Shown: piece after piece, positions 17,151-26,007 of the stretch
Layout: each line of letters opens with the position of its first letter
How positions within the stretch are numbered: the stretch's first letter is position 1
Source of the DNA: Dethiosulfovibrio faecalis
GTDB lineage: Bacteria; Synergistota; Synergistia; Synergistales; Dethiosulfovibrionaceae
Length of the DNA: 60,995 bases
Reading direction: 5' to 3'
Assembly (NCBI RefSeq): GCF_021568795.1
Contig: NZ_JAKGUE010000017.1
Span: forward strand, 1 to 60,995
Program-made: the position numbers and the translations under genes
The notes under the pieces: model-generated
Database searches by the model: none
The model's input: the letters and a program-made list of their open reading frames with translations, nothing else
What the model was told of the DNA's origin: nothing

Positions 17151-17542
17151 TGCAAGTGTTTTTACAGATGTTGAAGTGCAAGCTCCACGGGGCGATAGTG
17201 ACCGAGGCCAACCTGGAATACCAGGGAAGCATATCCATAGACAGAGACCTCATAGACCAGGCGGGGTTTCTGATCGGAGAGAAGGTCCTGGTGGCGGACA
17301 TGGCCTCGGGCAGCCGTTTCGAGACCTACGTCATAGAGGCCCCCAGGGGAAGCGGCGAGATCTGCCTGAACGGGGCGGCTGCACGGCTGGGCACGGTGGG
17401 AGACCGAGTCATAGTGATGGCATGGTGCCTCATGGACGCAGAGGAGGCGGCTTCCCACAGGGCCAAGGTCGTCAAGATCGGTCCGGACGGAGCGGTAGAG
17501 AGGGTCTTCGATATGGACAGAGGGGACGGGAACGAAGTCTAG
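17150..17542 (+). CDS. panD: Aspartate 1-decarboxylase precursor
   Basis: A 130-residue pyruvoyl enzyme that makes beta-alanine from aspartate. The self-processing site is Gly26-Ser27 in YQGSISID; cleavage gives the short beta chain and the pyruvoyl-bearing alpha chain. [11 protein letters not shown] and [10 protein letters not shown] are typical, and the lysine, threonine and tyrosine around them match the active site. The ATG overlaps the panC stop. The 3' end overlaps the convergent pentapeptide gene by 4 nt. Confidence 0.95.
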   Translation: MQVFLQMLKCKLHGAIVTEANLEYQGSISIDRDLIDQAGFLIGEKVLVADMASGSRFETYVIEAPRGSGEICLNGAAARLGTVGDRVIVMAWCLMDAEEAASHRAKVVKIGPDGAVERVFDMDRGDGNEV

Positions 17543-18141
17543 ACGATCTTTATCCCCAGTCTTACTGCCAGGTCCACCGCCTGCAGGGCGCTGATCTTGG
17601 CTCCCCGGAGCTCCGCGAAGGTGTCGGAAAACGCTATTCCGTCTATGGAGCAGTCCGAGAGGTCCAGGTTTTTAAGGGCCGTCTTGAAGAAGCTGACCCC
17701 GGAGAAGTTCACCCTGGACAGGGCGACCTTTTTGAATCTGACCTCTGAAAAGAAGGCGTCTTTGAAGTCGCATTCCTTTACGGTACAGTTTTCCCAGAAG
17801 GTCTCCACGTAGTTGGAGTAGCTGAAGATACCTCCGGTCAGGGATAATCCTTTGAAGGAGCTTCTGTCGAAGGAGCTGCCAAGGGCCTTGCAGTCGGTCA
17901 CTTTGGCGTTTTTCCAGTAGCTTCTGGCCAGTTTGCAGTTGGATAGGTCGCAGTTTTTGAGCTCCACGTCGTAGAAGCCGATGTTCTCCATGTCGCAGCC
18001 CGAGAAGGTGCAGTTGGTCAGACGGACCGACTCTATACGCAGTCCCGAGAGATCCAGATTTTCCAGGTTTTCACCCTCGAAGGTCGCCTCTCCTATGTAG
18101 TCGTCCATCTCTCTAGCCCGTTCTACGGCTTGTGCCAGCAT
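17539..18141 (-). CDS. Pentapeptide-repeat protein
   Basis: A 200-residue protein made mostly of A(D/N)LXX-type pentapeptide repeats from ~residue 20 to 185, for example [11 protein letters not shown] and [11 protein letters not shown]. The repeats would fold as a right-handed quadrilateral beta helix. The start at 18141 has GGAGG 7 nt upstream; the open frame to 18201 overlaps the promoter. Family members include DNA-gyrase protecting Qnr/MfpA proteins and many of unknown role. No signal peptide is seen. It converges on panD and has its own promoter at 18173-18201. Confidence 0.85.
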   Translation of the reverse strand: MLAQAVERAREMDDYIGEATFEGENLENLDLSGLRIESVRLTNCTFSGCDMENIGFYDVELKNCDLSNCKLARSYWKNAKVTDCKALGSSFDRSSFKGLSLTGGIFSYSNYVETFWENCTVKECDFKDAFFSEVRFKKVALSRVNFSGVSFFKTALKNLDLSDCSIDGIAFSDTFAELRGAKISALQAVDLAVRLGIKIV

Positions 18142-18172
18142 ATTAAGACCTCCCGTCTGAATTTCGAGATTA

Positions 18173-18201
18173 AGTTTACTGTAATTTATAGGTGTCCGCA
18201 A
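18173..18201 (-). promoter_or_regulatory. Promoter of the pentapeptide-repeat gene
   Basis: On the minus strand TTGCGG (18196-18201), a 17-nt spacer and TAAACT (18173-18178). Its -35 box lies inside the inverted repeat at 18191-18225. Confidence 0.6.
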
Positions 18202-18225
18202 GGCTTTTTCAGCCGTTCGGACACC
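18191..18225. repeat. Inverted repeat between divergent genes
   Basis: Perfect 8-bp arms GGTGTCCG (18191-18198) and CGGACACC (18218-18225) enclose a 19-nt centre that can form a smaller GGCT/AGCC stem. It covers the -35 box of the minus-strand promoter. No long T-run follows on either strand, so an operator or an RNA hairpin is more likely than a terminator. Confidence 0.55.
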
Positions 18226-18330
18226 TTTATCTATGTGACCGTAATTCCTCTGGCTTGTGACCTGGCTTAAGGTGTAGAATAACGAAGATTATCGAACGTT
18301 AGAGTCTTTGGTCTTTGGGGAGGGCTGCGT

Positions 18331-19233
18331 ATGGGCGGCGATAGTTCGGTCCGGTCGGGAGCGGCCATAGTGCTCCTGGCCGCTGTGTTCTGGGGTACCA
18401 CCGGAACCCTTCAGGCTCTGGCCCCCGAGGGATCGTCTCCTCTGGTGGTAGGTGTCCTCAGGATGACCCTGGGGGGGCTGTTTTTGGCGGGGTTCGTGCT
18501 TTTCAGATACGGATCCGATGCTCTTGCCGGAAGATGGCCCTGGAAAACCCTTTTGATGGCGTCCTCCAGCATGGCGGTGTATCAGCTGTTCTTTTTCTCC
18601 GCCGTTCTAAGAACCGGAGTCGCTGTGGGCACCATGGTCACCATAGGCAGTTCCCCCATATTGGCCGGACTTCTGGCCAAGGCGGTTCTGAGAGAGTCTC
18701 TTACACCCAGATGGACTGTGGCGACGGCCTCGGCCATAGGGGGATGTGTCCTGCTGTCCCTCGGTGACGGAGCGGTACGGGTCGACCTGATAGGCGTGCT
18801 TTTGGCGGTCGGGGCGGGGGCGTCCTACGGATTCATAGGGCTGGGAATGAAGCAGCTTCAGAGAACCAGAAATCCTCTGGCGGTAATAGCCGCCACCATG
18901 TTGGGAGGGGCCGTTCTGGGCTCTCCTCTGTTTTTGTTTCATCCAGTCGCTTGGCTGGTCACGATTCGGGGGATCTCGGTGGCCTTGGCCCTCGGCTTGG
19001 TAGGAACGGCGATTCCCTACGGTATGTTCTCCGTGGCTTTGACCATGATACCCATCTCGACGGCCTGTACACTGACCCTCATGGAGCCACTGACCGCCTC
19101 TTTGCTGGGAGTTTTCCTTTTGGGAGAGAGCCTGGGGGCCAGATCTTTTGTGGGTATAGCCCTTATCTTTACCGGAATAATGATACTGTCTCTTCCGGAC
19201 GGTATTGCGAGGAAAAAGGAGGCGAGATCTTGA
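18331..19233 (+). CDS. EamA/DMT-superfamily transporter
   Basis: A 300-residue inner-membrane protein with ten predicted hydrophobic segments in two EamA repeats (~10-140 and ~155-290). AAVFWGTTGTLQAL opens the first repeat. ISTACTLTLMEPLTASLLG in the second is the usual family signature. GGGGAGG is 7 nt before the ATG. DMT proteins commonly export amino acids or drugs. The directly overlapping LysE-type gene supports amino-acid export as a theme (inference). Confidence 0.88.
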   Translation: MGGDSSVRSGAAIVLLAAVFWGTTGTLQALAPEGSSPLVVGVLRMTLGGLFLAGFVLFRYGSDALAGRWPWKTLLMASSSMAVYQLFFFSAVLRTGVAVGTMVTIGSSPILAGLLAKAVLRESLTPRWTVATASAIGGCVLLSLGDGAVRVDLIGVLLAVGAGASYGFIGLGMKQLQRTRNPLAVIAATMLGGAVLGSPLFLFHPVAWLVTIRGISVALALGLVGTAIPYGMFSVALTMIPISTACTLTLMEPLTASLLGVFLLGESLGARSFVGIALIFTGIMILSLPDGIARKKEARS

Positions 19234-19829
19234 GTAAGATAGATATGGCGGCGCTTATTCCCTACGTGTTCATAACGACCTTCACCCCCGGTCCGAACAA
19301 CGTCAGCTCCGCCGCGATGGCGGTGAAGTTCGGACTTGGGAAGACCTGGGGTTACATGCTGGGAATCGCGTCCGGCGTTTTCCTGCTGATGATCCTTGGG
19401 GGGTCTCTTTCCGGCTTTCTGATGGAGTTGGTCCCAAAGCTCGAGGGGATCATGAAATGGATCGGAGCGGCCTACATAATCTGGTTGGCCTGGGGACTGG
19501 TTAGGGAGGTTCCCCACGAGGGCGGTTCCTCCGAGGGTGAGGGAGGGTTCCTAAAGGGGATGACCCTTCAGTGCGTCAACGTCAAGGTTATGATTTATTG
19601 CCTGACCCTGTACTCGGTGTTTCTAAGGCCTCTGCTGGCTCGGCCTCTGCCCGTGCTGATGTCCGCTCTCTTTTTGGCTGCGGTCTGTTTTTCCTCGGTG
19701 GTCCTTTGGGCCCTGTTCGGAGTCGGGATAGAGAGTTTTCTCGGAAGTCCCGGCAGGCGCAGGGCCCTTAACTACTTCTTCGCGGCCATGTTGGTCGTGA
19801 CAGCTCTTCAGGTGGCCGAGTTGATATGA
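19230..19829 (+). CDS. LysE/RhtB-family amino-acid exporter
   Basis: A 199-residue inner-membrane exporter with about six segments. TTFTPGPNNVSSAAMAVKFG at the N-terminus is the family hallmark, and LGAAYIIWLAWG-like sequence follows (IGAAYIIWLAWG). The TTG start at 19230 has AGGAGG 7 nt upstream and overlaps the stop of the EamA gene, so the two are translationally coupled. Its 3' end overlaps the convergent gene at 19808 by 22 nt. The substrate is unknown. Confidence 0.88.
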   Translation: MSKIDMAALIPYVFITTFTPGPNNVSSAAMAVKFGLGKTWGYMLGIASGVFLLMILGGSLSGFLMELVPKLEGIMKWIGAAYIIWLAWGLVREVPHEGGSSEGEGGFLKGMTLQCVNVKVMIYCLTLYSVFLRPLLARPLPVLMSALFLAAVCFSSVVLWALFGVGIESFLGSPGRRRALNYFFAAMLVVTALQVAELI

Positions 19830-20806
19830 ACGTCCGGTCTGGCGATGTGCCGGACCTCGTCGCAGAACCAGTCGTAGATGGTCTCCTTGGGGGTCTTTAT
19901 GCCTCTGAGGGCCTCTATGCTGGTGCCTAATAGAAAAAGAGGGCGGCTCGGCTCTATGAGGTCCATTCCCGACGGCTTGAGCCCCGACTCCAGCCTGTTT
20001 AGCTGCTGGTCGTTGTCGGTCACCAGAAGCACCATGGTCCAGTTTTCCTGGTCCTCCGTGTCGATGTCGGCCCATCCCGGAATGTATATCCGTCTCTGTC
20101 CCAGCATGAACAGCTCTATCTGCCCCAGAGCTGTCACGGCGGCTCTTAGGTCGTCGGGGTCCTTCACCCTCAGGCAGAAGAGTCGATCCGTGTTCTGAAG
20201 CCTGAATCTGTCTTCCGGTGTCGTCTCCGTGGTTCTGTAGTGGTCGAAGTCGTAGCCGCTTCTCAGCATAAGGTCCACCGTCAGGTTGCCCGTAGGGGCT
20301 CCGGTTCTCTCTATCCAGTCGGCGAGTCCCCTTTCCCCCGGAATTGGCTCTTCTCTGGCGGAAACCCCCCAGAAGGGAAAGGTGTCCATAAGATCCTTCA
20401 CAGAGGGATGTTCGGGCCATAGATAGCGGAATCTGCCGTTATCCTCGGTGAATAGCTCCTCTCCTTTCAGGTAGGGTACGACGGGGAATCTCTCCGCCAT
20501 GGTGAACTCCTTCAGACCCCACCGTCCCAGGAAAGCCTTCTCCAAAAGCAGGTTGAGCCTGTTTCTCCAAAGAGCCGTGGCAGGGTCGGTGTCGGCCATG
20601 GGTTTCAGCGGTATTCCCATCTCGGAGGCCAGCTTGTCCCTCTCTGCCAGCCCCTCCTCGGTAAGTATCATTCCGCCTCCTGCCGGTCTTAGGAGTCCTT
20701 GCTTCCCTAAAGTATCCAACTTGTCCGGCTCGTTGCCTGCGAGAAGGACCGTTTCCTCGTCCCAGCAGATGGCTTCCCCCTCGAACAGAAGCGTCAGGTG
20801 GGTCAT
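19808..20806 (-). CDS. Conserved-looking protein of unknown function
   Basis: A 332-residue soluble protein that I do not recognise. The first ~65 residues could be a winged-helix-like module (LDTLGKQGLLRPAGGGMILT, then EEGLAERDKLA). The rest is mixed alpha/beta and rich in Trp and acidic residues, with no signal peptide or membrane segment. The ATG at 20806 has AAGGAG 10 nt upstream. The frame is open much further 5', but that part lies inside the OPT gene on the same strand and is a shadow. It has its own near-consensus promoter and overlaps the LysE gene tail to tail by 22 nt. Confidence 0.7.
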   Translation of the reverse strand: MTHLTLLFEGEAICWDEETVLLAGNEPDKLDTLGKQGLLRPAGGGMILTEEGLAERDKLASEMGIPLKPMADTDPATALWRNRLNLLLEKAFLGRWGLKEFTMAERFPVVPYLKGEELFTEDNGRFRYLWPEHPSVKDLMDTFPFWGVSAREEPIPGERGLADWIERTGAPTGNLTVDLMLRSGYDFDHYRTTETTPEDRFRLQNTDRLFCLRVKDPDDLRAAVTALGQIELFMLGQRRIYIPGWADIDTEDQENWTMVLLVTDNDQQLNRLESGLKPSGMDLIEPSRPLFLLGTSIEALRGIKTPKETIYDWFCDEVRHIARPDVHINSAT

Positions 20807-20848
20807 GGCGTAAGATCTCCTTCCTGGTGGACTGTCTCTCTTCTTTCG

Positions 20849-20877
20849 ATTATATATCCCCTTTATTATAAACACAA
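20849..20877 (-). promoter_or_regulatory. Promoter of the unknown gene at 19808-20806
   Basis: On the minus strand TTGTGT (20872-20877), a 17-nt spacer and TATAAT (20849-20854). The -35 box touches the base of the OPT terminator hairpin, so the two units are packed end to end. Confidence 0.75.
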
Positions 20878-20903
20878 AGGAGGGGCCGAAAGGCCCCTCC
20901 TTT
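20876..20903 (-). terminator. Rho-independent terminator of the OPT transporter gene
   Basis: AAAGGAGGGGCC (20876-20887) pairs perfectly with GGCCCCTCCTTT (20892-20903) over a GAAA loop. On the minus strand it is followed by TTTGTGTTT. Confidence 0.88.
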
Positions 20904-20925
20904 AGCTGTCTTGTTTTTAGTCGTC

Positions 20926-22893
20926 TTAGTCCGCTTCGGCGGTGCAGCACTTTCTGTACATATAGAGAGCCAGCACCATGAAAAGAACCAGTCCTCCGAT
21001 TCCGCTCGCCGAGAGGGGCCCGCCTACGGCTATCTTGTCCGCCACTCCGACGTAGGCCAGGAAGGCGGCCAGAAGACCCACCAAAGCGTCTCCCGCGACG
21101 AAGCCTGAGCTGATGAGCATTCCCGTCTCCAGGGCGGGTTTGTGCTTCTCGTGTCCCTTGGGGAACTTCTTCATGACTGCCTCTCTGATGAGGGATCCGA
21201 AGAAGATCGGCACGGAGAGGTGGATCGGGAGGTACAGGCCGATGCCGAAGGGAAGAACCGGGATCTGGACCAGTCTGGCGCAGAGTCCCAGAGCCGCTCC
21301 GATCCACACCAGGGTCCAGGGCAGGTCTCCCTGGAATATCCCCTGGACGACCATGGCCATCAGCCCCGCCTGGGGAGCCGGGAGCTCCTTGGAGCCGAAG
21401 CCGTAGGTGCTGTCCAGCATTATCAGGACGAGCCCTATCACCAGCGCGGCGGCGACGGTTCCGATCATCTCCCCGATCTGCTGATACTTGGGGGTGGATC
21501 CGACAAGGAATCCGGTCTTGAGGTCCTGAGACATATCTCCGGCGCAGGCCAGGGCGATGCAGACCACCGATCCCGCCGTGAGGCTCGCCAGTATTCCCTC
21601 TATGCCGGAGATCCCGCCGAGCTTTACCAGTATCGCCGTCAACAGAAGGGTGGCTATGGTCATCCCGGACACCGGGTTGTTGGAGCTTCCGACCAGACCG
21701 ACGATCCTGCTGGAGACCGTTACGAAGAAGAAGCCGAAGACGACCACCGCTATGGCGGACACTATCCTGGCTACGGTGTTGTCTATGGGAAGGACGAATA
21801 GCATGGACACCGCCACCAGCAGGGATCCCCATGTGACGATCTTTCCGGGAAGGTCCTGCTGGGTCCTTCTCTCCGGCGTCCCGTCGTCGTTCTTGGAGCG
21901 TTTCATGACGGCCTTGAAGCTGTTGATAATGGTGGGAAGGGCTTCCACGAAGCTGAGGAGTCCTCCGAAAGCAACCGCTCCGGCTCCGACGTAGCGGATG
22001 TATTTATTCCATATCCCCCACACTCCGAGTTCCGACACGGCCGTCGCCGCCGGGAAGATGGCGTCGGCCGAATGTCTTCCGAAGAACTCTATCAGAGGGA
22101 TGACTCCCAGCCAGGCGACTACGCCTCCGACGAGCATTATGGTGGCTATCCTGCGACCGACGATAAAGCCAACTCCCATGAGGGACGGGAATATGTCGGC
22201 GCCTATGTGGGCTCCGGTGAAGCCCTTGATGCCCCACTCGATTTCCTCGGGGAAGATCTTCATTCCCGCCTGGGCGAAACGATACACTCCTGCCAGACCG
22301 AGGGATGCGAACAATGTCTTGGCCGGGGCTCCTCCGACCTCGCCCGCCACGAGGACCTCGGCGCAGGCCGCGCCCTCGGGGTAGGGGATGTTCCCGTGTT
22401 CCTTGACGATCAGGAAGCGCCGCAGGGGGATCATGAAGAGCAGTCCCAGCAGCCCTCCCAGGGCGGACATGAGGGTTACGGTGATCAGCTTGGGGGGGAC
22501 CAGCTGAGGGTTGGTCCGGGCCAGTATGTAGAGGGCCGGCACGGTGAATATGACCCCCGCCGCCAGGGACTCGCCGGAGGACGCTATGGTCTGGACGATG
22601 TTGTTCTCCAGGATGGTCCCCTTCTTGAGGATTCCCCTCATTATGCCCATCGAGATGACCGCCGCCGGTATGGACGCCGATACTGTCATGCCGACCTTGA
22701 GGCCCAGATAGGCGTTGGCTGCTCCAAGGACGATGGAAAGAATAAAGCCTAGAAAAATGGCCCTGAAGGTCAGCTCCGGTATCTTCTTATCCGACGATAC
22801 GTAGGGCGGATATTGATCCCCGTCCATCACCTCGTAGGCCTCTTCGGGCAGCCTGCGAATAGGCTCTTTCTTTGTTTCTTCCGAAGTACTCAA
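20926..22893 (-). CDS. OPT-family oligopeptide transporter
   Basis: A 655-residue inner-membrane transporter with ~14-16 hydrophobic segments, expected to import small peptides by cation symport. The N-terminal cytosolic tail (PEEAYEVMDGDQYPPYV) is followed by LGAANAYLGLKVGMTVSASI, and IPYPEGAACAEVL and GSSNNPVSGMTIATLL are OPT hallmarks. The start is the TTG at 22893, because AAGGAGG ends 8 nt upstream; the seven-codon longer frame would place that site inside the gene. It ends in cysteine-containing MYRKCCTAEAD. The divergent C69 dipeptidase next door suggests peptide uptake and breakdown work together. Confidence 0.93.
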   Translation of the reverse strand: MSTSEETKKEPIRRLPEEAYEVMDGDQYPPYVSSDKKIPELTFRAIFLGFILSIVLGAANAYLGLKVGMTVSASIPAAVISMGIMRGILKKGTILENNIVQTIASSGESLAAGVIFTVPALYILARTNPQLVPPKLITVTLMSALGGLLGLLFMIPLRRFLIVKEHGNIPYPEGAACAEVLVAGEVGGAPAKTLFASLGLAGVYRFAQAGMKIFPEEIEWGIKGFTGAHIGADIFPSLMGVGFIVGRRIATIMLVGGVVAWLGVIPLIEFFGRHSADAIFPAATAVSELGVWGIWNKYIRYVGAGAVAFGGLLSFVEALPTIINSFKAVMKRSKNDDGTPERRTQQDLPGKIVTWGSLLVAVSMLFVLPIDNTVARIVSAIAVVVFGFFFVTVSSRIVGLVGSSNNPVSGMTIATLLLTAILVKLGGISGIEGILASLTAGSVVCIALACAGDMSQDLKTGFLVGSTPKYQQIGEMIGTVAAALVIGLVLIMLDSTYGFGSKELPAPQAGLMAMVVQGIFQGDLPWTLVWIGAALGLCARLVQIPVLPFGIGLYLPIHLSVPIFFGSLIREAVMKKFPKGHEKHKPALETGMLISSGFVAGDALVGLLAAFLAYVGVADKIAVGGPLSASGIGGLVLFMVLALYMYRKCCTAEAD

Positions 22894-22923
22894 AAAAAAT
22901 TCCTCCTTCAATAATTAAGACTG

Positions 22924-22937
22924 TTGACCAAAGTCAA
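22924..22937. promoter_or_regulatory. Small palindrome upstream of the OPT gene
   Basis: TTGAC (22924-22928) and GTCAA (22933-22937) form a perfect 5-bp inverted repeat 31 nt upstream of the OPT start codon. It could be an operator. Evidence is limited to symmetry and place. Confidence 0.35.
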
Positions 22938-23033
22938 AACTATCTTCTTACCGATATAATAGGCAGTCAAGGTTTTGTTCCTATTGTATGGATATGTAAA
23001 CTTTGATTCGTCTTTGTCCGGCTTTTGGGCATT

Positions 23034-23061
23034 TTGCGTCGAAGTCGATTGGGCATATAAT
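23034..23061 (+). promoter_or_regulatory. Promoter of the C69 dipeptidase gene
   Basis: TTGCGT (23034-23039), a 16-nt spacer and TATAAT (23056-23061), about 52 nt before the GTG start. Confidence 0.7.
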
Positions 23062-23112
23062 GAATAACGATCCGAATATGATTTTTAATTTTCGAAACAA
23101 GGAGGGGTTGTT

Positions 23113-24837
23113 GTGAAGAAAATTACGGTGTCGACTGTGTTTGTCGTTTTCCTGTTGACCTTGCTGACCGTTTCGTCCGCTACTGGCTGTACGACGATGC
23201 TGATTACCAAGGGCGCTACCGAGGATGGCTCGGTTATCGTGTCTCATTCGGACGATAACGATCTCATGGATGAGAGGATCGTCTATGTTCCCGCAATGGA
23301 TCACGAGAAAGGGGAGACCAGGTCCGTCTACTGTTCAGCGGCGGCTATGGGAGAGTTCCCCGAGTATCGGTGTTTCCTCTATCCCAGAATGGTAGCCGAC
23401 GGAAGAGGACCGGCCTATATGGGAGATGAGCCGTCTATCGCCCTCGGAACCATCCCTCAGGTTTCCCACACCTACGCCTATTTCGACGGCAACTACGGCA
23501 TAATGAACGAGCATCAGCTGATGTTCGGAGAGTGTACCGACGGGGCCAAGATCACGGCAAAGCCCGAGCCGGGGAAGAGGATCTTCTATTCCTCCGAACT
23601 CTCCCGTGTGGCGTTGGAGAGATGCCGCACCGCCAGAGAGGCTATAGCCCTGATGGGATCTCTCATAGAGGAATACGGCTACTACGGAACCGGCGAGACC
23701 CTTCCCGTGGCCGACACGGAAGAGGGATGGATAATGGAGATGGCTCCCTCTCCGGAGGGGGTCGGTGGGCTCTGGGTCGCCAAGAGGGTGCCGGACGGAG
23801 AAATGTTCGTCGGTGCCAACGAGTTTCGCATCCGCGAGGTGGACCGGGACGATCCGGACATGATGGTGGGGAAAGAGCTCTTTCCCGTGGCAGAGAAACA
23901 CGGCTGGTGGAAGCCCTCCGACGGGCCTCTGGACTGGCTCAGGACCGTTAGCCTTGGGGAGTACAACCATCCGTACTACTCCCTGCGCCGGGTCTGGCGG
24001 GCCTTCTCCCTGGCCGCTCCCTCTTCGGAGCTCTCCCCCTGGGTGGAGGACGGATATACGAAGGCCTATCCCTTCTCGATCAAGCCGGATAAAAAACTGT
24101 CGGTTCGTGACGTCATGGCCATACATCGAGACCATTACGAGGGCACCGAGTTCGACCTGACCAAGGGAGTGGCGGCGGGGCCCTTCGGATATCCCGACCG
24201 CTTCTACGGACCATACGACGGCAAGGGCGACGTAGGAGACCCGAAACGCAAGCTCGACGGAGCCTGGGAACGTCCTATCTCCGTGACCTACTGCGGCTAT
24301 GCCTTCGTAAACCAGGCCAGGGGGTGGCTCCCCGATCCTATAGGAGGGATAATGTGGCTAGGGCTGGACAAACCGGCCGACACGGTGTTCATTCCCTTCT
24401 TCGTAGGGGTCGAGTCTCTTCCGGATTCGGTGGAGACCTGCGATACCTCTCTGTTCAGCAGAGACAGCGCCTGGTGGGCGTTCAACTTCGTCTCCAACTG
24501 GGCGGGACTCAGATACGATGCCATCCACGGCGATATAGTCTCCCGCCGTGAGGCTATGGAGACCGGTTTCCTCGAAAAGCTCAAAGAGGTCGAGAAAGAG
24601 GCGATGGAGATAAATCGAAAGAATCCGGAGGAACTGGCCGGTTTTCTGACCTCCTTCTGCGATGAAAACGCCGGTCGTACCGTGGACGGCTGGTGGGATT
24701 TCTCCGAAGAGCTTATAGTGAAATACGACGACGGGTTCATAAACGTGGGCCAGATGGGAACCGAGGCGGGCTATCCCATGGAGTGGCTGAAGACCACCTC
24801 GTGGCCCGAAGGACCTACGGAGTACGGGAAGCGTTGA
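23113..24837 (+). CDS. C69-family dipeptidase (secreted Ntn hydrolase)
   Basis: A 574-residue dipeptidase of the PepD / peptidase U34 family. Residues 1-25 are a signal-like segment, and Cys26 (ATGCTTMLI) is the expected N-terminal nucleophile after processing. TEDGSVIVSHSDDND and YGIMNEHQLMFGECT follow, as in the family, and LSVRDVMAIHRDHYEGT is a further hallmark. The GTG start has GGAGG 7 nt upstream. Secretion plus the divergent OPT peptide transporter points to breakdown of peptides for fermentation. Two genes follow codirectionally with short gaps. Confidence 0.93.
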   Translation: MKKITVSTVFVVFLLTLLTVSSATGCTTMLITKGATEDGSVIVSHSDDNDLMDERIVYVPAMDHEKGETRSVYCSAAAMGEFPEYRCFLYPRMVADGRGPAYMGDEPSIALGTIPQVSHTYAYFDGNYGIMNEHQLMFGECTDGAKITAKPEPGKRIFYSSELSRVALERCRTAREAIALMGSLIEEYGYYGTGETLPVADTEEGWIMEMAPSPEGVGGLWVAKRVPDGEMFVGANEFRIREVDRDDPDMMVGKELFPVAEKHGWWKPSDGPLDWLRTVSLGEYNHPYYSLRRVWRAFSLAAPSSELSPWVEDGYTKAYPFSIKPDKKLSVRDVMAIHRDHYEGTEFDLTKGVAAGPFGYPDRFYGPYDGKGDVGDPKRKLDGAWERPISVTYCGYAFVNQARGWLPDPIGGIMWLGLDKPADTVFIPFFVGVESLPDSVETCDTSLFSRDSAWWAFNFVSNWAGLRYDAIHGDIVSRREAMETGFLEKLKEVEKEAMEINRKNPEELAGFLTSFCDENAGRTVDGWWDFSEELIVKYDDGFINVGQMGTEAGYPMEWLKTTSWPEGPTEYGKR

Positions 24838-24864
24838 TCTGACGATTCGGAAAGGGTGGTTCGG

Positions 24865-25248
24865 ATGGAAAGAGTGGATATGCCCATAACAGGGATATGT
24901 TCTTTCGGCAAATATCCCATCTGCGGGGATGCGGATGGACTCGAGGCGGATATGGCGGTGCTCGGCGTGCCCTACGACCTGGGCGTTGGCTTTCTCAGCG
25001 GCACCAGGCTGGGCCCGAGAAGGATAAGGGAGGCCTCTACCCAGTACGCCAGGGGTTCCAGAGGATTCTACGATCCTGAGCTGGCCGCCATACTGAGGGG
25101 CATAGCCGGGAGGTTCAACGTGGTCTGTCTCGATCTGGTGGAGGTGGCTCCTCAGTACGATCCTTCCGGCGCCACCTGCCGCATCGCCGCTATGACCCTG
25201 TTGGAGTTCATGGGGCATATATTGAAAAGACGGGAAGCTAAGAATTAG
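24865..25248 (+). pseudogene. Agmatinase/arginase-family remnant with in-frame internal deletion
   Basis: A 127-residue open frame that joins the two ends of an agmatinase-like protein. Residues ~25-70 match the family N-terminus (DMAVLGVPYDLGVGFLSGTR, then GPRRIREAS). Residues ~82-120 match the C-terminus (VVCLDLVEVAPQYDPSGAT, as in GMDVVEVAP of SpeB). The central ~170-180 residues with the metal ligands (GGDH, DAHxD, DxDxxDP) are absent, and the junction falls near DPELAAILRG. The frame is intact and AAAGG precedes the ATG, so a short protein may be made. It cannot be an active ureohydrolase of the known type. It lies 28 nt after the dipeptidase gene. Confidence 0.75.
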
Positions 25249-25267
25249 TTTATCTACGGAGGTATTC

Positions 25268-25978
25268 ATGAATATAAAGATAGGATCCGGCGTTTTCGAG
25301 AGGTTCGAGGGGTACCGCAGAGCGGTGGTCCTGGTGAAGGGAGCGGACAATTCGGGAGAGGACGACAGTCTGATGGCCAAGCTCAGGGCCGCCGAGGCGG
25401 ACGTTAGGGAGAGGTCCGATCTGGCCGACTACAAGGAGATTCCCCGTATAGCATCTTGGCGGGAGGTCTTCCGGTCCATGGGCATCAACCCGAACAAGTA
25501 TCCTCCATCGGTCGCCAACCTGATAAAGAGGACCGGCAAGGGGACCGATCTTCCCTTCGTGAACAAGCTGGTATGCATCTTCAACGTCATCAGCCTGAGG
25601 CATATGGTTCCCTGCGGAGGTGACGACCTCTCGGTGGTTACCGGAGATCTTCGGCTGGACGTGGCGTCCGGAACGGAGGACTACGTTCCCCTGGGCAAGC
25701 CTGACGTTTTGGAACATCCGGACGAAGGGGAGATAATCTACTTCGACGACGGCAATAGGGACGTCTTCTGTCGCGCCTGGTGCTGGAAGAACGGGGACAG
25801 AAGCAAGATAACCAAGACGACCACCGACGTGGCCATAAACGTGGAGGGAATGCCTCCCGTCTCTTTGGAGGATCTGAAAGCAATAGGGGACGAGCTGGCC
25901 GAGATGGTCCGAGAGCACTGCGGAGGCGAAGTCTCTGTCCACATACTGGACGACGAGAACGACAGCCTTGAGATATAG
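25268..25978 (+). CDS. B3/B4-domain protein (PheRS beta-like editing domain)
   Basis: A 236-residue protein carrying the B3/B4 fold otherwise found in the beta subunit of phenylalanyl-tRNA synthetase, where it clears mischarged tRNA. WREVFRSMGINPNKYPPSVAN and LPFVNKLVCIFNVISLRHMVP (each truncated in the family text as conserved blocks) are characteristic, followed by GGDDL and a C-terminal stretch TTDVAINVEGMPP. No catalytic synthetase core is present. Free-standing members probably act as trans-editing or amino-acid-binding proteins (inference). GGAGG is 5 nt before the ATG. Confidence 0.8.
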   Translation: MNIKIGSGVFERFEGYRRAVVLVKGADNSGEDDSLMAKLRAAEADVRERSDLADYKEIPRIASWREVFRSMGINPNKYPPSVANLIKRTGKGTDLPFVNKLVCIFNVISLRHMVPCGGDDLSVVTGDLRLDVASGTEDYVPLGKPDVLEHPDEGEIIYFDDGNRDVFCRAWCWKNGDRSKITKTTTDVAINVEGMPPVSLEDLKAIGDELAEMVREHCGGEVSVHILDDENDSLEI

Positions 25979-26007
25979 CGAACGAAAAATCAAGGGACTG
26001 AGTGTAT

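Noticed and set aside
20807-21832. N-terminal extension giving a 674-residue protein from 21832 to 19808 on the minus strand
   Set aside because: The extension lies inside the OPT gene in another frame, is Arg/Gly-rich nonsense, and crosses the OPT terminator. A promoter and ribosome site support the start at 20806.
22938-22985. Consensus promoter for the OPT gene
   Set aside because: TTGACT is present on the minus strand but no -10 of reasonable quality lies 16-18 nt downstream, so no promoter is called.
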